A DNA stretch of 64,000 nt from Microbacterium gallinarum (GTDB taxonomy: Bacteria; Actinomycetota; Actinomycetes; Actinomycetales; Microbacteriaceae), in contig NZ_JACSPM010000002.1 of assembly GCF_014837165.1 (NCBI RefSeq), positions 124,001-188,000 on the forward strand, read 5' to 3'. A model generated the notes under the pieces. The model did not search any database. It was given only the letters and a program-made list of their open reading frames with translations, and was not told where the DNA came from. The translations under genes and the position numbers were made by a program. Shown piece after piece: positions 20,519 to 30,006 of this stretch (its first letter is position 1; each line of letters opens with the position of its first letter).

Positions 20519-22186
20519 TCAGCCGGCGAGTGGGATCACCCGCACTCCCCCATCAGGCTCCGCGACGACCAGCGCGCGCGGCGCGGAGACGCCCTCGAGA
20601 GCCGCCGGGAGGCGCGCAACCCAGGCGTCGTCGACCGGTCCGGCTCCGTCGGTCGCCTGCCAGAGGACGACGGATGCCGCCGTCGCGGCCTTGACCCGCT
20701 CGGCGATGTCTGCGGGGGCCGTGGCTGCGACGAGCACGATGCGGCCGACCCTGCGGGGCCGCTCGGGCGCCGCCTCCTGAGCGAGGGCGCGGTCGCGTCG
20801 CCAGACGGCGAAGTGGTACGCGAATACGATCCCCGTGGCCGCGAGGAGACCGACCGGCCCGCGGATCCGCTCGATGAGTCCGCCGGCGCCGCCGGGGTCG
20901 AGCACGAACTCGAAGATGCGGTAGCCGATGATGAGCAGCGTCACGATGGCGGTGATCGCGCTGGCCCCGAACACCGCGACGAGGTACACCCGCCGCGCCG
21001 TCGACGCGGCGTCTTCGACCGGCACTGCCCGCCCGGGCCGCCAGGCGATCCACCACACCGGCAGGCCGATCACGAGCGCGCTGAGACCGCCGAGCAGAAG
21101 AGTGCGTGCGTTATCGCCCGCCAGCGTCGGCGTCAGCGCAGCCAGAAGCGCGTTAACGACGACGCCGAATCCGCTCGCCGCCCCGATGAGCGCGACGGCC
21201 GACACCACGAGTCGGGCGCCGCGGCGCGTCGCGTCGGTGCGCTCGGCGACCACCCGGGCGTGGATCACCCAGACGATGCCGCCGACGAGCGCGGCGGCGA
21301 TCGCGCGGTCCAGCGGCTCGATCGCCTCGGCGGCGGGTGCCGTGTCGAACACCAGGCGCAGCAGCACGAAGAGCACGGTGCCGATCGCGAACAGCGTCGC
21401 CGCGGCGGCCGCGCCCACCACGATCACCAGCGCGACACCGGCGAACGCGCCGGACGCAGACCGCGCACCCTCGCGCCGCCAGTGCCACCACCACACCAGC
21501 CCGCCGAGAGCTGTCCACACGAGCGACTGGAGCAGCGGAACCCACCACTGCTGCGAGCTCGCCAGCGGCACCGCCACGACGGCGAGCGCTTCGCCGACGA
21601 GGGCGGCCAGCGCCGCGATCGCACCGGTCGCGAAGACGCCGACGCCATACACCCAGCCGAGGATCGCGCTGAGGCCGGGCAGGCGCGCCGGCGACAGCCG
21701 CTCGCTGCGCCGCAGCGAGCGGTGCCAGAACCACACGCCCGCCCACACCACGCCGGTCGCGAGGTCACCCGGGCGCCACCGCCCCTCGATGCCCGCCGCG
21801 GCGGCGGAGCCGAGGGCGACCGTTGCGGTGACGAGGGCGGTCGTCGACATCGCCGCGAGGTAGAGCGACCACGCGAGCGACGCACGGTCATCCGAATCGA
21901 GCAGCCGGCGCCGTTCCCACCACCACAGCAGGCCGGCCAGCGGGACGCCGATGAAGGTGAAGGCCAGCGACTGCGCAAGGGCGGCGGTGCCGCCGGCCAG
22001 GGTGATGGTGCCGCCGATCGCGCGCTCGAGCAGGCCGCTCAGCCCGATCGCGGCGATGACGACGAGCGCGAACAGGATGAGGAAGACGAGGACCCTGCGG
22101 ACGACCCCCTGCGCGCGGCCCGATGCGGTCGGCGCGCCGGGCGCGGCGGGCGCGGAGGGCGCGCTGGACGCACCCGGCGCGCTCAC
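20519..22186 (-). CDS. Multi-span membrane protein, DUF5671-like
   Basis: A 555-residue protein with an Ala/Pro-rich N-terminal cytoplasmic stretch and about a dozen hydrophobic segments, in repeated blocks of the form LVWWWHWRR after paired helices; the pattern recalls DUF5671 membrane proteins (from memory). The C-terminal ~90 residues look soluble. The start is a GTG (22184-22186) overlapping the stop of the upstream gene as GTGA, so the two are translationally coupled. Function unknown. Confidence 0.7.
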   Translation of the reverse strand: MSAPGASSAPSAPAAPGAPTASGRAQGVVRRVLVFLILFALVVIAAIGLSGLLERAIGGTITLAGGTAALAQSLAFTFIGVPLAGLLWWWERRRLLDSDDRASLAWSLYLAAMSTTALVTATVALGSAAAAGIEGRWRPGDLATGVVWAGVWFWHRSLRRSERLSPARLPGLSAILGWVYGVGVFATGAIAALAALVGEALAVVAVPLASSQQWWVPLLQSLVWTALGGLVWWWHWRREGARSASGAFAGVALVIVVGAAAAATLFAIGTVLFVLLRLVFDTAPAAEAIEPLDRAIAAALVGGIVWVIHARVVAERTDATRRGARLVVSAVALIGAASGFGVVVNALLAALTPTLAGDNARTLLLGGLSALVIGLPVWWIAWRPGRAVPVEDAASTARRVYLVAVFGASAITAIVTLLIIGYRIFEFVLDPGGAGGLIERIRGPVGLLAATGIVFAYHFAVWRRDRALAQEAAPERPRRVGRIVLVAATAPADIAERVKAATAASVVLWQATDGAGPVDDAWVARLPAALEGVSAPRALVVAEPDGGVRVIPLAG

Positions 22187-22644
22187 AGGCCGGCTCCGCT
22201 CTGATCGCACACCGTGAGCTCCCACGGGGTGGTCGCGATCAGCCATCGACCGCCGACCTGCTCGAGCTGGAAGACGCCGTCGCTCTCGTACTCGTCGGGG
22301 CCGAGCGGGCCCGATCCGTATACCGTCGCGATGACCACCTCGACGCGCGCGGAGTCGCCGTTCACCGTCGTCTCGGTGAGCGTGACGCGGTGATCGCCGT
22401 CGCCCCCGCCGGTGCGGCGGCAGTCCTCGGCGATCTCGGGGATGAGCAGCTCGATCGCCGCCGGCGTGTCGCCCTCGATCACCGCCTGGCTGTACTGCTG
22501 CACGACGCCCTCAGGGCTCTCCGGGTCGAGGGTCGCGGTTCCGCCGCGGGTGAAGACCGCGATCAGCGCGATCACGATCACCAGGGCGACACCCGCGAGC
22601 AGGGCGATCAGCACACCGCGAGTGCGCTTGTCGTGGTCCGTCAT
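22183..22644 (-). CDS. Membrane-anchored NTF2-like protein, unknown function
   Basis: A 153-residue protein with a short basic N-terminus (MTDHDKRTRG), one transmembrane segment (VLIALLAGVALVIVIALIAVF) and an extracytoplasmic domain of about 110 residues. SPEGVVQQYSQAVIEGDTPAAIELL and GRWLIATTPWELTVC (in pieces) resemble the SnoaL/NTF2-like fold. It precedes, and overlaps by four bases, the membrane protein gene downstream; a shared job is likely but unknown. It is divergent from the moxR operon. Confidence 0.65.
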   Translation of the reverse strand: MTDHDKRTRGVLIALLAGVALVIVIALIAVFTRGGTATLDPESPEGVVQQYSQAVIEGDTPAAIELLIPEIAEDCRRTGGGDGDHRVTLTETTVNGDSARVEVVIATVYGSGPLGPDEYESDGVFQLEQVGGRWLIATTPWELTVCDQSGAGL

Positions 22645-22823
22645 GGCCACATCATGGCACCGGGGCGGCACGGGTCACAGCAGGAGGACGACCCGCGCGC
22701 CCAGCGTTCTCCCAGCGGCGGCCATACCGCTCCCATTTCCCCGCGGTTAGGATCGGTCGCGGGGGCGAGGATGCCCGCACCACCACCCGACACGCTCGTC
22801 CCAGGGCGCGACAGGAGTCTGCG

Positions 22824-23837
22824 ATGGTCGATACCGCGATGACGGAGCAGGCGCGTGCGCGCGGGACCCTGAGGGCAGAGGACTTCGCCCGCACGACCGA
22901 CGCGATCCTCGGCGGCGTCGGCAGCGTGATCGACGGCAAGCCGGAAGCGGTGCGCAGCGCGCTGGTATGCCTCCTGGCCGAAGGGCACCTCCTCATCGAG
23001 GACGTCCCGGGCGTCGGCAAGACCATGCTCGCGCGGGCCCTGGCCGCGTCGGTCGACGCGACGGTGCGCCGCATCCAGTTCACCCCCGATCTGCTGCCCG
23101 GCGACGTGACCGGTGTGAGCGTGTTCAACCCCGTCGAGCGGGAGTTCGAGTTCAAGCAGGGTGCGATCTTCGCGAACATCGTCATCGCCGACGAGATCAA
23201 CCGGTCGTCCCCCAAGACGCAGTCCGCGCTGCTCGAGGCCATGGAGGAGCGCCAGGTGACCGTCGACGGTCGCACGCACTACGTGCCCGAGCCGTTCCTC
23301 GTCGTGGCGACGCAGAACCCGCTCGAGATGGAAGGCACGTACGCGCTTCCCGAGGCCCAGCGCGATCGCTTCATGATGCGCATCTCGATGGGCTACCCCG
23401 ACGAGCGGTCCGAGGCGCTCATGCTGCGTCAGCGTGACACGCTGAACCCCCTCGACCAGCTGTCGGCGGTCGTCTCGGCCGAACAGGTGACGGAGCTCAT
23501 CTCGTGGGCACGCGCGGTGCACGTCGCTCCGCCCATCGAGGACTACGCGGTCGCCCTGGCGCACGCGACACGCACCCATTCCGACCTGCGGCTCGGCGCG
23601 AGCCCCCGGGCGACCCTGCAGCTCGTGCGGGCCGCCAAGGTCTGGGCGGCCCTCGACGGACGCGGGTTCGTCATCCCCGACGACATCACGGCACTGCTCG
23701 CGCCGGTGTTCGCGCACCGTCTCATCCCGACCCGCTCGGCCGGCGGCGCGCGTGCGCGCGGCGCCGCCGACGCCATCACGACGATTCTGGAGCGCATCGC
23801 CTCGAGCGTGCGCGTCCCCATCGCGCCGCGTCAGTGA
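22824..23837 (+). CDS. MoxR-type AAA+ ATPase
   Basis: A 337-residue AAA+ chaperone-like ATPase. Walker A is IEDVPGVGKTMLAR, Walker B is IVIADEINRSSPKTQ, followed by sensor region VVATQNPLEMEGTYALPEAQRDRF in pieces. The ATG at 22824 has AGGAG six bases upstream. It is the first gene of a three-gene operon with DUF58 and transglutaminase-like proteins, the classic actinobacterial MoxR arrangement, thought to act in assembling envelope-associated complexes. Confidence 0.93.
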   Translation: MVDTAMTEQARARGTLRAEDFARTTDAILGGVGSVIDGKPEAVRSALVCLLAEGHLLIEDVPGVGKTMLARALAASVDATVRRIQFTPDLLPGDVTGVSVFNPVEREFEFKQGAIFANIVIADEINRSSPKTQSALLEAMEERQVTVDGRTHYVPEPFLVVATQNPLEMEGTYALPEAQRDRFMMRISMGYPDERSEALMLRQRDTLNPLDQLSAVVSAEQVTELISWARAVHVAPPIEDYAVALAHATRTHSDLRLGASPRATLQLVRAAKVWAALDGRGFVIPDDITALLAPVFAHRLIPTRSAGGARARGAADAITTILERIASSVRVPIAPRQ

Positions 23838-23844
23838 GTCCGCG

Positions 23845-25092
23845 ATGAGACGCCTGTGGCCGCTGACGGTGCGAGGCACCGGAGCGCTCATCCTGGCGAT
23901 CACGTGCTTCGTGATGGCGAACGAGTTCGGCATCGCGGAGCTCATGTACTTCGGCATCCTGCTGCTGGCGGTGGCCGGTGCGAGCATCGCGTCGCTCTAC
24001 CTCACCCGGCGCACCGACGTCGTGACACGCTCGTTCACGCCGGACGTCGTGACCGTCGGCCGCACGTCGACGGTCGCCGTGCGCGTGGGTGTGCGCACCG
24101 CGGTGCCCACCCCGCCCGGCACGTGGCACGACGCGCTTCCGAAGGGCCTGCGCGGCCGCTCGGAGGGCGTGTTCCCCGCACTCGGATCGGGACTGCGCGG
24201 CGCCGAGCGAGTGGTCGACCTGTCGTACACGGTGACCGGCGTGAAGCGCGGTGTGCACTCCATCGGACCGCTCTCGGTGCGCTCGACCGATCCGTTCGGA
24301 CTGGCGCGGCGCCGCACGCTGTTCGGCGAGCGCACGTCGGTGACGGTGGCCCCCGCGCTGATCGACCTGCCGCCGCTGACCGACTTCGCCGGCGAGACCG
24401 GCGGCACGCTGCACACCACCACGAACCAGCTGGGCCAGGGCGCCGACAACCTCGTCGCCCGGCCGTACATCCCGGGTGACTCGATGCGCCGCATCCACTG
24501 GCGCGCGACCGCCCACCGCGACGAGCTCATGGTGCGGCAGGAGGAGCAGGAGTCCACGCCCGAGGCGAGCGTCGTCCTCGACCGGGGCGTGCTGCGCTGG
24601 GCGGCTGAGGCGATGCAGGCGCCGGGCACCGACCCCGGGTTCGAGATGGCGGTGTCGGCGTGCGTGTCGGCCGTGGCGCGCCTGGTGCACGACGGCTACG
24701 CGGTCGAGGTGCTCGACTCCGACGGCACCGTCCTGGCCGAGCGGATCGACGGCGGTGACATGGTCGAGGTCGAGGCGCTCCTCAGCCACTTCGCGACACT
24801 CACGGCCCGCCGCGACGACAGCCTCGCGCGCCTCACGCGGCTGTTCGCCGGCGTCATGACCGGACCCGTCATCCTCATCGTGGGGCGGTTCGATCCGTCC
24901 GACGCCGACGCGATCGCACCGGTCGCGCACCACAGCACGCTGCCGATGGTGCTCGCGGTCGGACCGCTCGGCGACGCGCTCGACCGGGCCGCCGACCACG
25001 GGTGGCGGGTCGCTGCGATCGACCCGGACGGCGATCTCGCCGCGGCGTGGGGCAACGCGGTCGGACGAGGAGTGAGCCATGTCGTCCTCTGA
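23845..25092 (+). CDS. DUF58 domain protein (MoxR operon)
   Basis: A 415-residue membrane protein with two adjacent N-terminal hydrophobic segments (residues about 8-45) and the DUF58 signature around REYxPGDxxRxIHWxxxAR, here YIPGDSMRRIHWRATAHRDEL in pieces. The C-terminal half resembles a VWA-like fold. The start is ATG 23845, seven bases past the moxR stop. Its end overlaps the next gene by 14 bases. It probably works with the MoxR ATPase at the membrane. Confidence 0.92.
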   Translation: MRRLWPLTVRGTGALILAITCFVMANEFGIAELMYFGILLLAVAGASIASLYLTRRTDVVTRSFTPDVVTVGRTSTVAVRVGVRTAVPTPPGTWHDALPKGLRGRSEGVFPALGSGLRGAERVVDLSYTVTGVKRGVHSIGPLSVRSTDPFGLARRRTLFGERTSVTVAPALIDLPPLTDFAGETGGTLHTTTNQLGQGADNLVARPYIPGDSMRRIHWRATAHRDELMVRQEEQESTPEASVVLDRGVLRWAAEAMQAPGTDPGFEMAVSACVSAVARLVHDGYAVEVLDSDGTVLAERIDGGDMVEVEALLSHFATLTARRDDSLARLTRLFAGVMTGPVILIVGRFDPSDADAIAPVAHHSTLPMVLAVGPLGDALDRAADHGWRVAAIDPDGDLAAAWGNAVGRGVSHVVL

Positions 25093-27349
25093 CGACTCCT
25101 CGCGCACGCGGCGCGGCGGCGAGTGGCTGCTGACCCTCGCTCTGCTGGTGGCGCTGCTCGCCGCGCTCATGCCGGTCATCGGCGTCGTCAAGCCTGGCGG
25201 CTGGCTGCTCGGCTCGGTCGTCATCGCGACGCTCGTGCTCGCCGCCGGATACGGCGCGCGGCGTCTCCGGCTGCCGGCCGTCGCCGTGAGCCTCATCGAG
25301 GCGGCCGTCTGGGTGGCCATGATGACGGCCGTCTTCTTTCGCGACACGGCCCTGCTGTGGGTCATCCCGACCCCCGAGACCATCCGCGCGGTGCCGCCGC
25401 TGTTCGAGGACGCGATGGACGAGATCATCCTCGGCGCCGCACCGCTCGAAGACACCGTCCCGCTCGCCTTCCTCATCGTCGGCTCCATGGGTCTGCTCAC
25501 GATCATCGTCGATCATGTCGTTCTCACCGCGCGGATGCCGCTGCTGGCGTCGATCGGGATCGTCGCGGTCTCGCTCATCCCGGCGATCGCGGTGCCGCGC
25601 GAGGTCGATGTCGTCGCCTTCGTGTTCCTGGCCGTCGCGATCCTCTTCCTCATCCGGGTCGAGACACGCTCGCGCGAGCGTCCGCTCGAACGCGACGCCG
25701 AACGCACCGCCGGTGTGCCGGCGACGGCGCTCGGCATCGGTGCGATCGCGGTCGTTGTGGCCGTCGTCGCGACGCCGCTCCTGCCCCAGCCCCTGATGCG
25801 CGCGGGCACCGGCCTCGGCGGCGGCCCCGGGATCGACGCGACGCTGCAGCTCGGCGACGACCTCCGCCGGCCGGAGCAGATCGAAGTGCTGCGCGTGCGC
25901 TCGAACGCACCGTCACCGCCGTACCTGCGGGCGACGACACTGTCGCGGTTCGAGGGCGGCGTGTGGGAGCCGGACCGCGTGCGCACCGTGCCTCTCGACA
26001 GCGAGTTCGGCCTGGGCTCGGTGAGCATCGCCGAAGACGTGCGGCTGGCGGAGTACACGACCGACGTCGAGGTGATGAGCCTCGCCTCGGTGTGGCTGCC
26101 GGTCCCCTACCCGGCGGTCGAGGTGACCGGTCTCGACGGACGCTGGGCCGCCGTCCCCTACAACCGCACCGTCATCTCGCAATCGGGCACGACGCAGGGC
26201 CAGGCGTACACGGTCGTCTCGAACCAGGCGCGCCCGACGCTCGAGCAGATCCGCTCGTACAACGCGGGCGGGCCCGAGCTTCGCGACGAGACCACCCAGG
26301 TCCCGCCCGAGACACCGGAGATCGTCACCGAGCTCGCCGCCGAGGTGACCGCAGGCGCCACGAACGACTACGACCGCCTCATCGCGATGCAGCGCTGGTT
26401 CCGCGGCGGCGAGTTCCGCTACTCGCTCGAGGCGCCCGTCGAGGAGGGCTTCGACGGCAGCGGCGCGGAAGCGGTCGCCGAGTTCCTCGAGCGACGACAG
26501 GGCTACTGCATCCACTTCGCATCGGCGTTCGCGCTCATGGCGCGCACGCTTCACATGCCGACGCGCATCGTGATCGGGTACCTGCCCGGCGTCTCGACCA
26601 CGGACTCGGTCGACGACCAGGTCGTCTACTCGGTGTCGAGCTCGCTCCTGCACGCGTGGCCGGAGGTGTACTTCGACAACGCGGGGTGGATCCCCTTCGA
26701 GCCCACCGCAGGACTCGGCGTGCCGACATCCTTCTCCCCCGCCGCGTCGCTGCCGGGTGAGACCGACGACCCGAATTCCGCCACCCCCGGCGCGACCCCC
26801 TCGCCCACCCCCAGCTCCGAGCAGGGACCGAACGGTCCTCTCGACCCGCGCGATGAAGCCCTGCCCGGCACTCCGCTCGGCACGACGAACCCGCTGCCGA
26901 TGCTCGGCGTCGTGCTGCTGATCCTGTTCGTGCTCGCCCTGCCCTTCCTGGCGCGCGAACTCCGGCGCCGGCAGCTCACGCTCGCCGCACGGGGCGGCGA
27001 CGCCGCAGCGGCGTGGCTCATCGTGCAGGATGCCGCGATCGACGCCGGCATCGCCGTGCCGGCCAGCGAGACCCCGCGCGCGTTCGCGCAGCGGCTCATC
27101 GATCAGCACGGAGCCCCCGCCGACGACATGTACACGCTGGTGGTCGCAATCGAGCGGGCCTCGTACGCGCCCGCCGGTGGGCGGGACTACTGGATGGGAG
27201 ATGCGGCGATGGATGCTGCGACCGCCGTGCGCGCGCAGCTGCTGGCGGCGGCGCCTCCGGCGCGTCGCATCCTGGCCGTCATCGCCCCGCGATCGCTCAT
27301 CGTGCGGCCGGGAAGCGTGTACGCGGGAGGCGCTCCCGCGACCAGGTAG
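25079..27349 (+). CDS. Transglutaminase-like membrane protein (TgpA type)
   Basis: A 756-residue protein with an N-terminal bundle of about six membrane segments (DUF3488-like), an extracytoplasmic transglutaminase core and a C-terminal membrane segment with DUF4129-like tail. The catalytic triad is visible as Cys in QGYCIHFASAFALMAR, His in LLHAWPEVYFD and Asp in EVYFDNAGW. A Thr/Pro/Ser-rich linker follows the core. ATG 25079 follows AGGAG and lies inside the end of the DUF58 gene. Confidence 0.92.
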   Translation: MSSSDDSSRTRRGGEWLLTLALLVALLAALMPVIGVVKPGGWLLGSVVIATLVLAAGYGARRLRLPAVAVSLIEAAVWVAMMTAVFFRDTALLWVIPTPETIRAVPPLFEDAMDEIILGAAPLEDTVPLAFLIVGSMGLLTIIVDHVVLTARMPLLASIGIVAVSLIPAIAVPREVDVVAFVFLAVAILFLIRVETRSRERPLERDAERTAGVPATALGIGAIAVVVAVVATPLLPQPLMRAGTGLGGGPGIDATLQLGDDLRRPEQIEVLRVRSNAPSPPYLRATTLSRFEGGVWEPDRVRTVPLDSEFGLGSVSIAEDVRLAEYTTDVEVMSLASVWLPVPYPAVEVTGLDGRWAAVPYNRTVISQSGTTQGQAYTVVSNQARPTLEQIRSYNAGGPELRDETTQVPPETPEIVTELAAEVTAGATNDYDRLIAMQRWFRGGEFRYSLEAPVEEGFDGSGAEAVAEFLERRQGYCIHFASAFALMARTLHMPTRIVIGYLPGVSTTDSVDDQVVYSVSSSLLHAWPEVYFDNAGWIPFEPTAGLGVPTSFSPAASLPGETDDPNSATPGATPSPTPSSEQGPNGPLDPRDEALPGTPLGTTNPLPMLGVVLLILFVLALPFLARELRRRQLTLAARGGDAAAAWLIVQDAAIDAGIAVPASETPRAFAQRLIDQHGAPADDMYTLVVAIERASYAPAGGRDYWMGDAAMDAATAVRAQLLAAAPPARRILAVIAPRSLIVRPGSVYAGGAPATR

Positions 27350-27375
27350 GATGTCCTGTGGCCCTCCGGGGCCGT

Positions 27376-27460
27376 GGAGGATTCGCCTAGTGGCCTATGG
27401 CGCACGCTTGGAAAGCGTGTTGAGTGAAAGCTCTCAGGGGTTCGAATCCCCTATCCTCCG
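27376..27460 (+). tRNA. tRNA-Ser (anticodon GGA)
   Basis: The 85-nt cloverleaf has acceptor stem GGAGGAT (27376-27382) with ATCCTCC (27453-27459), an anticodon stem CACGC/GCGTG with loop TTGGAAA giving anticodon GGA (27410-27412), a long variable arm typical of serine tRNAs, and T-arm GTTCGAATCC. CCA is not encoded. Its 3' part is the integration site of the island that follows. Confidence 0.97.
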
Positions 27461-27462
27461 CC
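27440..27462 (+). repeat. attL core in tRNA-Ser
   Basis: The 23 bases from the T-arm through the tRNA 3' end are repeated without mismatch at 42190-42212 in the same orientation. This is the left attachment site of the island; integration leaves the tRNA gene intact. Confidence 0.92.
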
Positions 27463-27522
27463 GCTCCGATCCCAGTGTTTTCAAGGGATTTTTCGTCCGT
27501 CCAGGTCGCGTGACACACCTAC

Positions 27523-27537
27523 TGGCACAGTTAAGGC
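27523..27537 (+). repeat. Left copy of island-end repeat (candidate integrase arm site)
   Basis: TGGCACAGTTAAGGC occurs here, 60 bases inside attL, and again at 42042-42056, 133 bases inside attR, in the same orientation. Such short repeats inside both ends suit arm-type binding sites of the integrase. The rest of 27463-27857 shows no gene. Confidence 0.6.
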
Positions 27538-27857
27538 CGATTTCGACCCCCTCAGAGGCCTGATTTTCCGCGGTTCTCGGTGCGTGTGGAACTGGCCTGT
27601 TGCGACGTGGCTGGCTCATGTCATTCGTGGGGCTAGCGGTTTTCGGACACGCATTTGCGGCGTCTCTCGTGTCGCCCGAGGGTGTACCGGCTGTTCTCCG
27701 CCGCGAGAGTTTAGCGACCGCGCGAGGCTACGTCCCGGGCTTTCGACGGCATATCCTCGGCGCTTCGCGCCTCCGGTATTCCACGGTCCCGGGACTCCGC
27801 CACGCCCGATCGCTGATTCGCTGAGATCGGAGAAGCGCCGTGTCTGAGAGTTCCGGA

Positions 27858-29087
27858 CTAACTCGTCGTGAGCGCGTCGGCCCGGACGGGAGCCAGCAGC
27901 TCCCCCACGAGATCCGCGGCGCCGCGCTGCAGAGTGCGCACCGCATGCGAGTACGTGTTGAGGGTCGTTTGGATGTCGGCGTGCCCGAGGCGCTCGGAGA
28001 CGATCTTCGGGTGGACACCGGCGCGCAGAAGCAGCGTCGCATGGGTGTGCCGGAGCTCATGGAGGTGGAGCCGGTCGAGATCGGGATGCGCGTCCGCGGC
28101 CTTGTTCACCCGCTCGCGCCACTGCCGCGAGAACTGCGTCGGGTTGTGCGGCCGGCCGAATCGGTTACAGAAAATCAACTGCTCGCCACGCGCAAGGTCG
28201 GGCGCGACCGCCCGCAGCAGATCCCGCTTCGTCCGCAGCGCGTGCGCCAGCCGAGCGTCGATGTCGACGTTCCGCACACGGCCGCTCTTGGTCTGGCGGA
28301 AGTCGATGACCGGCTTCTTGCCGGCTTCCTTCACGTACGACATCGCGCGCGCGATCGTGATCACGTTGTTCTCGAGGTCGACGTCCTTCCATCGCACGCC
28401 AAGGATCTCGCCGCGGCGCATGCCGGTGCCGAGCAGCGTCAGCCACGCCAGCCAGAGGTAGTCGCCAGTGGACTTGGACCACTCGAGGAAGAGTCGCGCA
28501 TCCTCGGCCGACCAGGTCATCATCTCGGGCGGCGCCGCGTCGATCTTGGTGGGAGGCGATGCCCGCTTGGCGGGATTCAGCCGGATGAGACCATCCTCGA
28601 GTGCGTGCTGCAGGATCTGCGACAGCAGCACGTGAATGTGCCGGATGGTCGCCGGCCCCAGCGGCTCACCGATGTGTCCGCGGTCCTTTCGCCCGTCGCG
28701 CTCAAGCTGCCGATAGAACCGGTTGAGCTGATCTTTCGAGATGTCGCTCAGCGGCGTGCGCCCTAGCGACGAGCTCTCGACATGGACGCGGTAGTGCTTG
28801 CGGTAGCCGGCGAGCGTCGTCGGACGCACCCGCAGCCCGTCGAAATACTTCGCCGAGTAGGCGTTCAGCGTCTCGCGAGTCTCCTCGACATGAGCACCCC
28901 GGCGGATGTCGACCTGGAGGTCAGCCAGCGTCTCGCGCGCCAGCCGCTCGGTTTCAAAGCCACGACGGAAGCGGCGCACGTACTCGCCGTCCGGGCGGAC
29001 GATCCAGTAAGCGATCCGGTACCGGATCTCACCCGAGGGCGTCGTGTACGGCGAGAGTGTGCCCTCGTGGTTCACCCGTCGAGCCAT
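27858..29087 (-). CDS. Tyrosine-type site-specific integrase
   Basis: Catalyses integration and excision of the island at tRNA-Ser. The 409-residue protein has an N-terminal arm-binding region, a SAM-like core-binding domain (about 70-170) and the catalytic domain with all expected residues: R224 in GTGMRRGE, H343 and R346 in HLHELRHTH, H369 in ERLGHADI and the nucleophile Y379 in LNTYSH. It points toward attL, the common arrangement. An HTH gene lies 11 bases upstream on the same strand. Confidence 0.95.
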   Translation of the reverse strand: MARRVNHEGTLSPYTTPSGEIRYRIAYWIVRPDGEYVRRFRRGFETERLARETLADLQVDIRRGAHVEETRETLNAYSAKYFDGLRVRPTTLAGYRKHYRVHVESSSLGRTPLSDISKDQLNRFYRQLERDGRKDRGHIGEPLGPATIRHIHVLLSQILQHALEDGLIRLNPAKRASPPTKIDAAPPEMMTWSAEDARLFLEWSKSTGDYLWLAWLTLLGTGMRRGEILGVRWKDVDLENNVITIARAMSYVKEAGKKPVIDFRQTKSGRVRNVDIDARLAHALRTKRDLLRAVAPDLARGEQLIFCNRFGRPHNPTQFSRQWRERVNKAADAHPDLDRLHLHELRHTHATLLLRAGVHPKIVSERLGHADIQTTLNTYSHAVRTLQRGAADLVGELLAPVRADALTTS

Positions 29088-29098
29088 GATGCTTCTCC

Positions 29099-29680
29099 TC
29101 AGCTGATCGACGGCCCCGTCGGCCCCGGTGCGCCGACGACCGGTCCAGTGGCATCAGCCCTCGGCAGCCTGATGCCTTCCGCGAGCCCATCGACGCGCGC
29201 GCGATTCATAAGCCGAGTCGCGGTGCTCTGGCTCACGCTCAAATTGTCGGCGACAGTCTTCAACGGCGCCATGCTCACCGCCGCCGCGAGACGGTAGATG
29301 GTCGCCGCGTCGGCGATGGTCTCTTCCGTCGTCCGCTCTTTCCGGTCGCGCATGCGCTTAAGGTACGCCGCACCTGACTCGGGGTGGTCCGTGCCGGCCA
29401 AGACTGTGGAAACCATCAAGCCGGTCGCCTGCACGGCGGCTTGTACGCGCACTTCGCGAAGAGTGAGGCTCGTGACTTCGTCGCCCTCCGCCTTTCGCTG
29501 GACACTGACCAGCGCGGCGGCGCTCCGCCCGAGGCGGCGATCGAAGGTCACCTCAACACGAATCGCGCCAGGGACGTCAGGCTCCCCCGTGAGGATCGCG
29601 GTCCACGCTCGCGGAATGCTGACACCGTTGCCCACCTCGACCCGGTCGTTAGAGATGTCGGCTGTCGTGAGCTTCACCAT
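29099..29680 (-). CDS. Island HTH protein upstream of the integrase
   Basis: A 193-residue protein I cannot place in a named family. The N-terminal ~100 residues look beta-rich; the C-terminal part has a helix-turn-helix: ETIADAATIYRLAAAV then VADNLSVSQSTATRLMNRAR. It is transcribed with the integrase (11-base gap) and divergently from the probable excisionase. A strong promoter ends six bases before its ATG, predicting a leaderless or nearly leaderless message. A role in controlling integration is inferred from position. Confidence 0.7.
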   Translation of the reverse strand: MVKLTTADISNDRVEVGNGVSIPRAWTAILTGEPDVPGAIRVEVTFDRRLGRSAAALVSVQRKAEGDEVTSLTLREVRVQAAVQATGLMVSTVLAGTDHPESGAAYLKRMRDRKERTTEETIADAATIYRLAAAVSMAPLKTVADNLSVSQSTATRLMNRARVDGLAEGIRLPRADATGPVVGAPGPTGPSIS

Positions 29681-29686
29681 GAAGGC

Positions 29687-29715
29687 AGTATCTCAGGCGG
29701 CCAAACGATGGACAA
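29687..29715 (-). promoter_or_regulatory. Promoter of the HTH-integrase operon
   Basis: On the minus strand, -35 TTGTCC (29710-29715), a 17-base spacer and -10 GATACT (29687-29692). The ATG at 29680 lies six bases further on, so transcription would start at or next to the start codon. Confidence 0.6.
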
Positions 29716-29719
29716 GGTA

Positions 29720-29741
29720 TGTCATGACACATTCATGACAC
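29720..29741. promoter_or_regulatory. Candidate operator between integrase operon and excisionase
   Basis: TGTCATGACA (29720-29729) is a perfect palindrome, and TCATGACAC occurs at 29722-29730 and again at 29733-29741, 11 bases apart (one helical turn). It lies beside the -35 box of the integrase operon, in the divergent control region. Confidence 0.55.
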
Positions 29742-29810
29742 GTATGGCTCAGCCGCGTGCTACGATGTGGGCGCGTGCTGACATCCGTGGCTCAGCGATT
29801 GGACAGGAAG

Positions 29811-29990
29811 ATGAACCGGTCAGATACTTCGCTCGCACTCACATTCAAGGATGCTGCGACCCTCGTCGGCGTCGACTATCGCACCATCAAAGCCGGCGTC
29901 GACCGAGGGACCATTCCCAGCGTCCAGCTCGGCCCACGCCGGATGATCCCTCGGGCAGCGTTGCTGCGGATCTTCGGCGTCGAAGCCTGA
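29811..29990 (+). CDS. Probable excisionase (short HTH DNA-binding protein)
   Basis: A 59-residue protein from ATG 29811: LTFKDAATLVGVDYRTIKAGVDRG then IPSVQLGPRRMIPRAALLRIFGVE, the pattern of MerR-like excisionase/AlpA helix-turn-helix proteins. An in-frame GTG start 18 codons earlier (29757) is possible, but the HTH begins right after the chosen ATG, which has GGA close upstream. It is divergent from the integrase operon, as recombination directionality factors often are. Confidence 0.75.
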   Translation: MNRSDTSLALTFKDAATLVGVDYRTIKAGVDRGTIPSVQLGPRRMIPRAALLRIFGVEA

Positions 29991-30006
29991 TTACACAGCG
30001 CCGGAA

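Noticed and set aside
27600..27824. Small gene at the left end of the island
   Set aside because: No ribosome site, no recognisable features; the region is better explained as integrase arm DNA.
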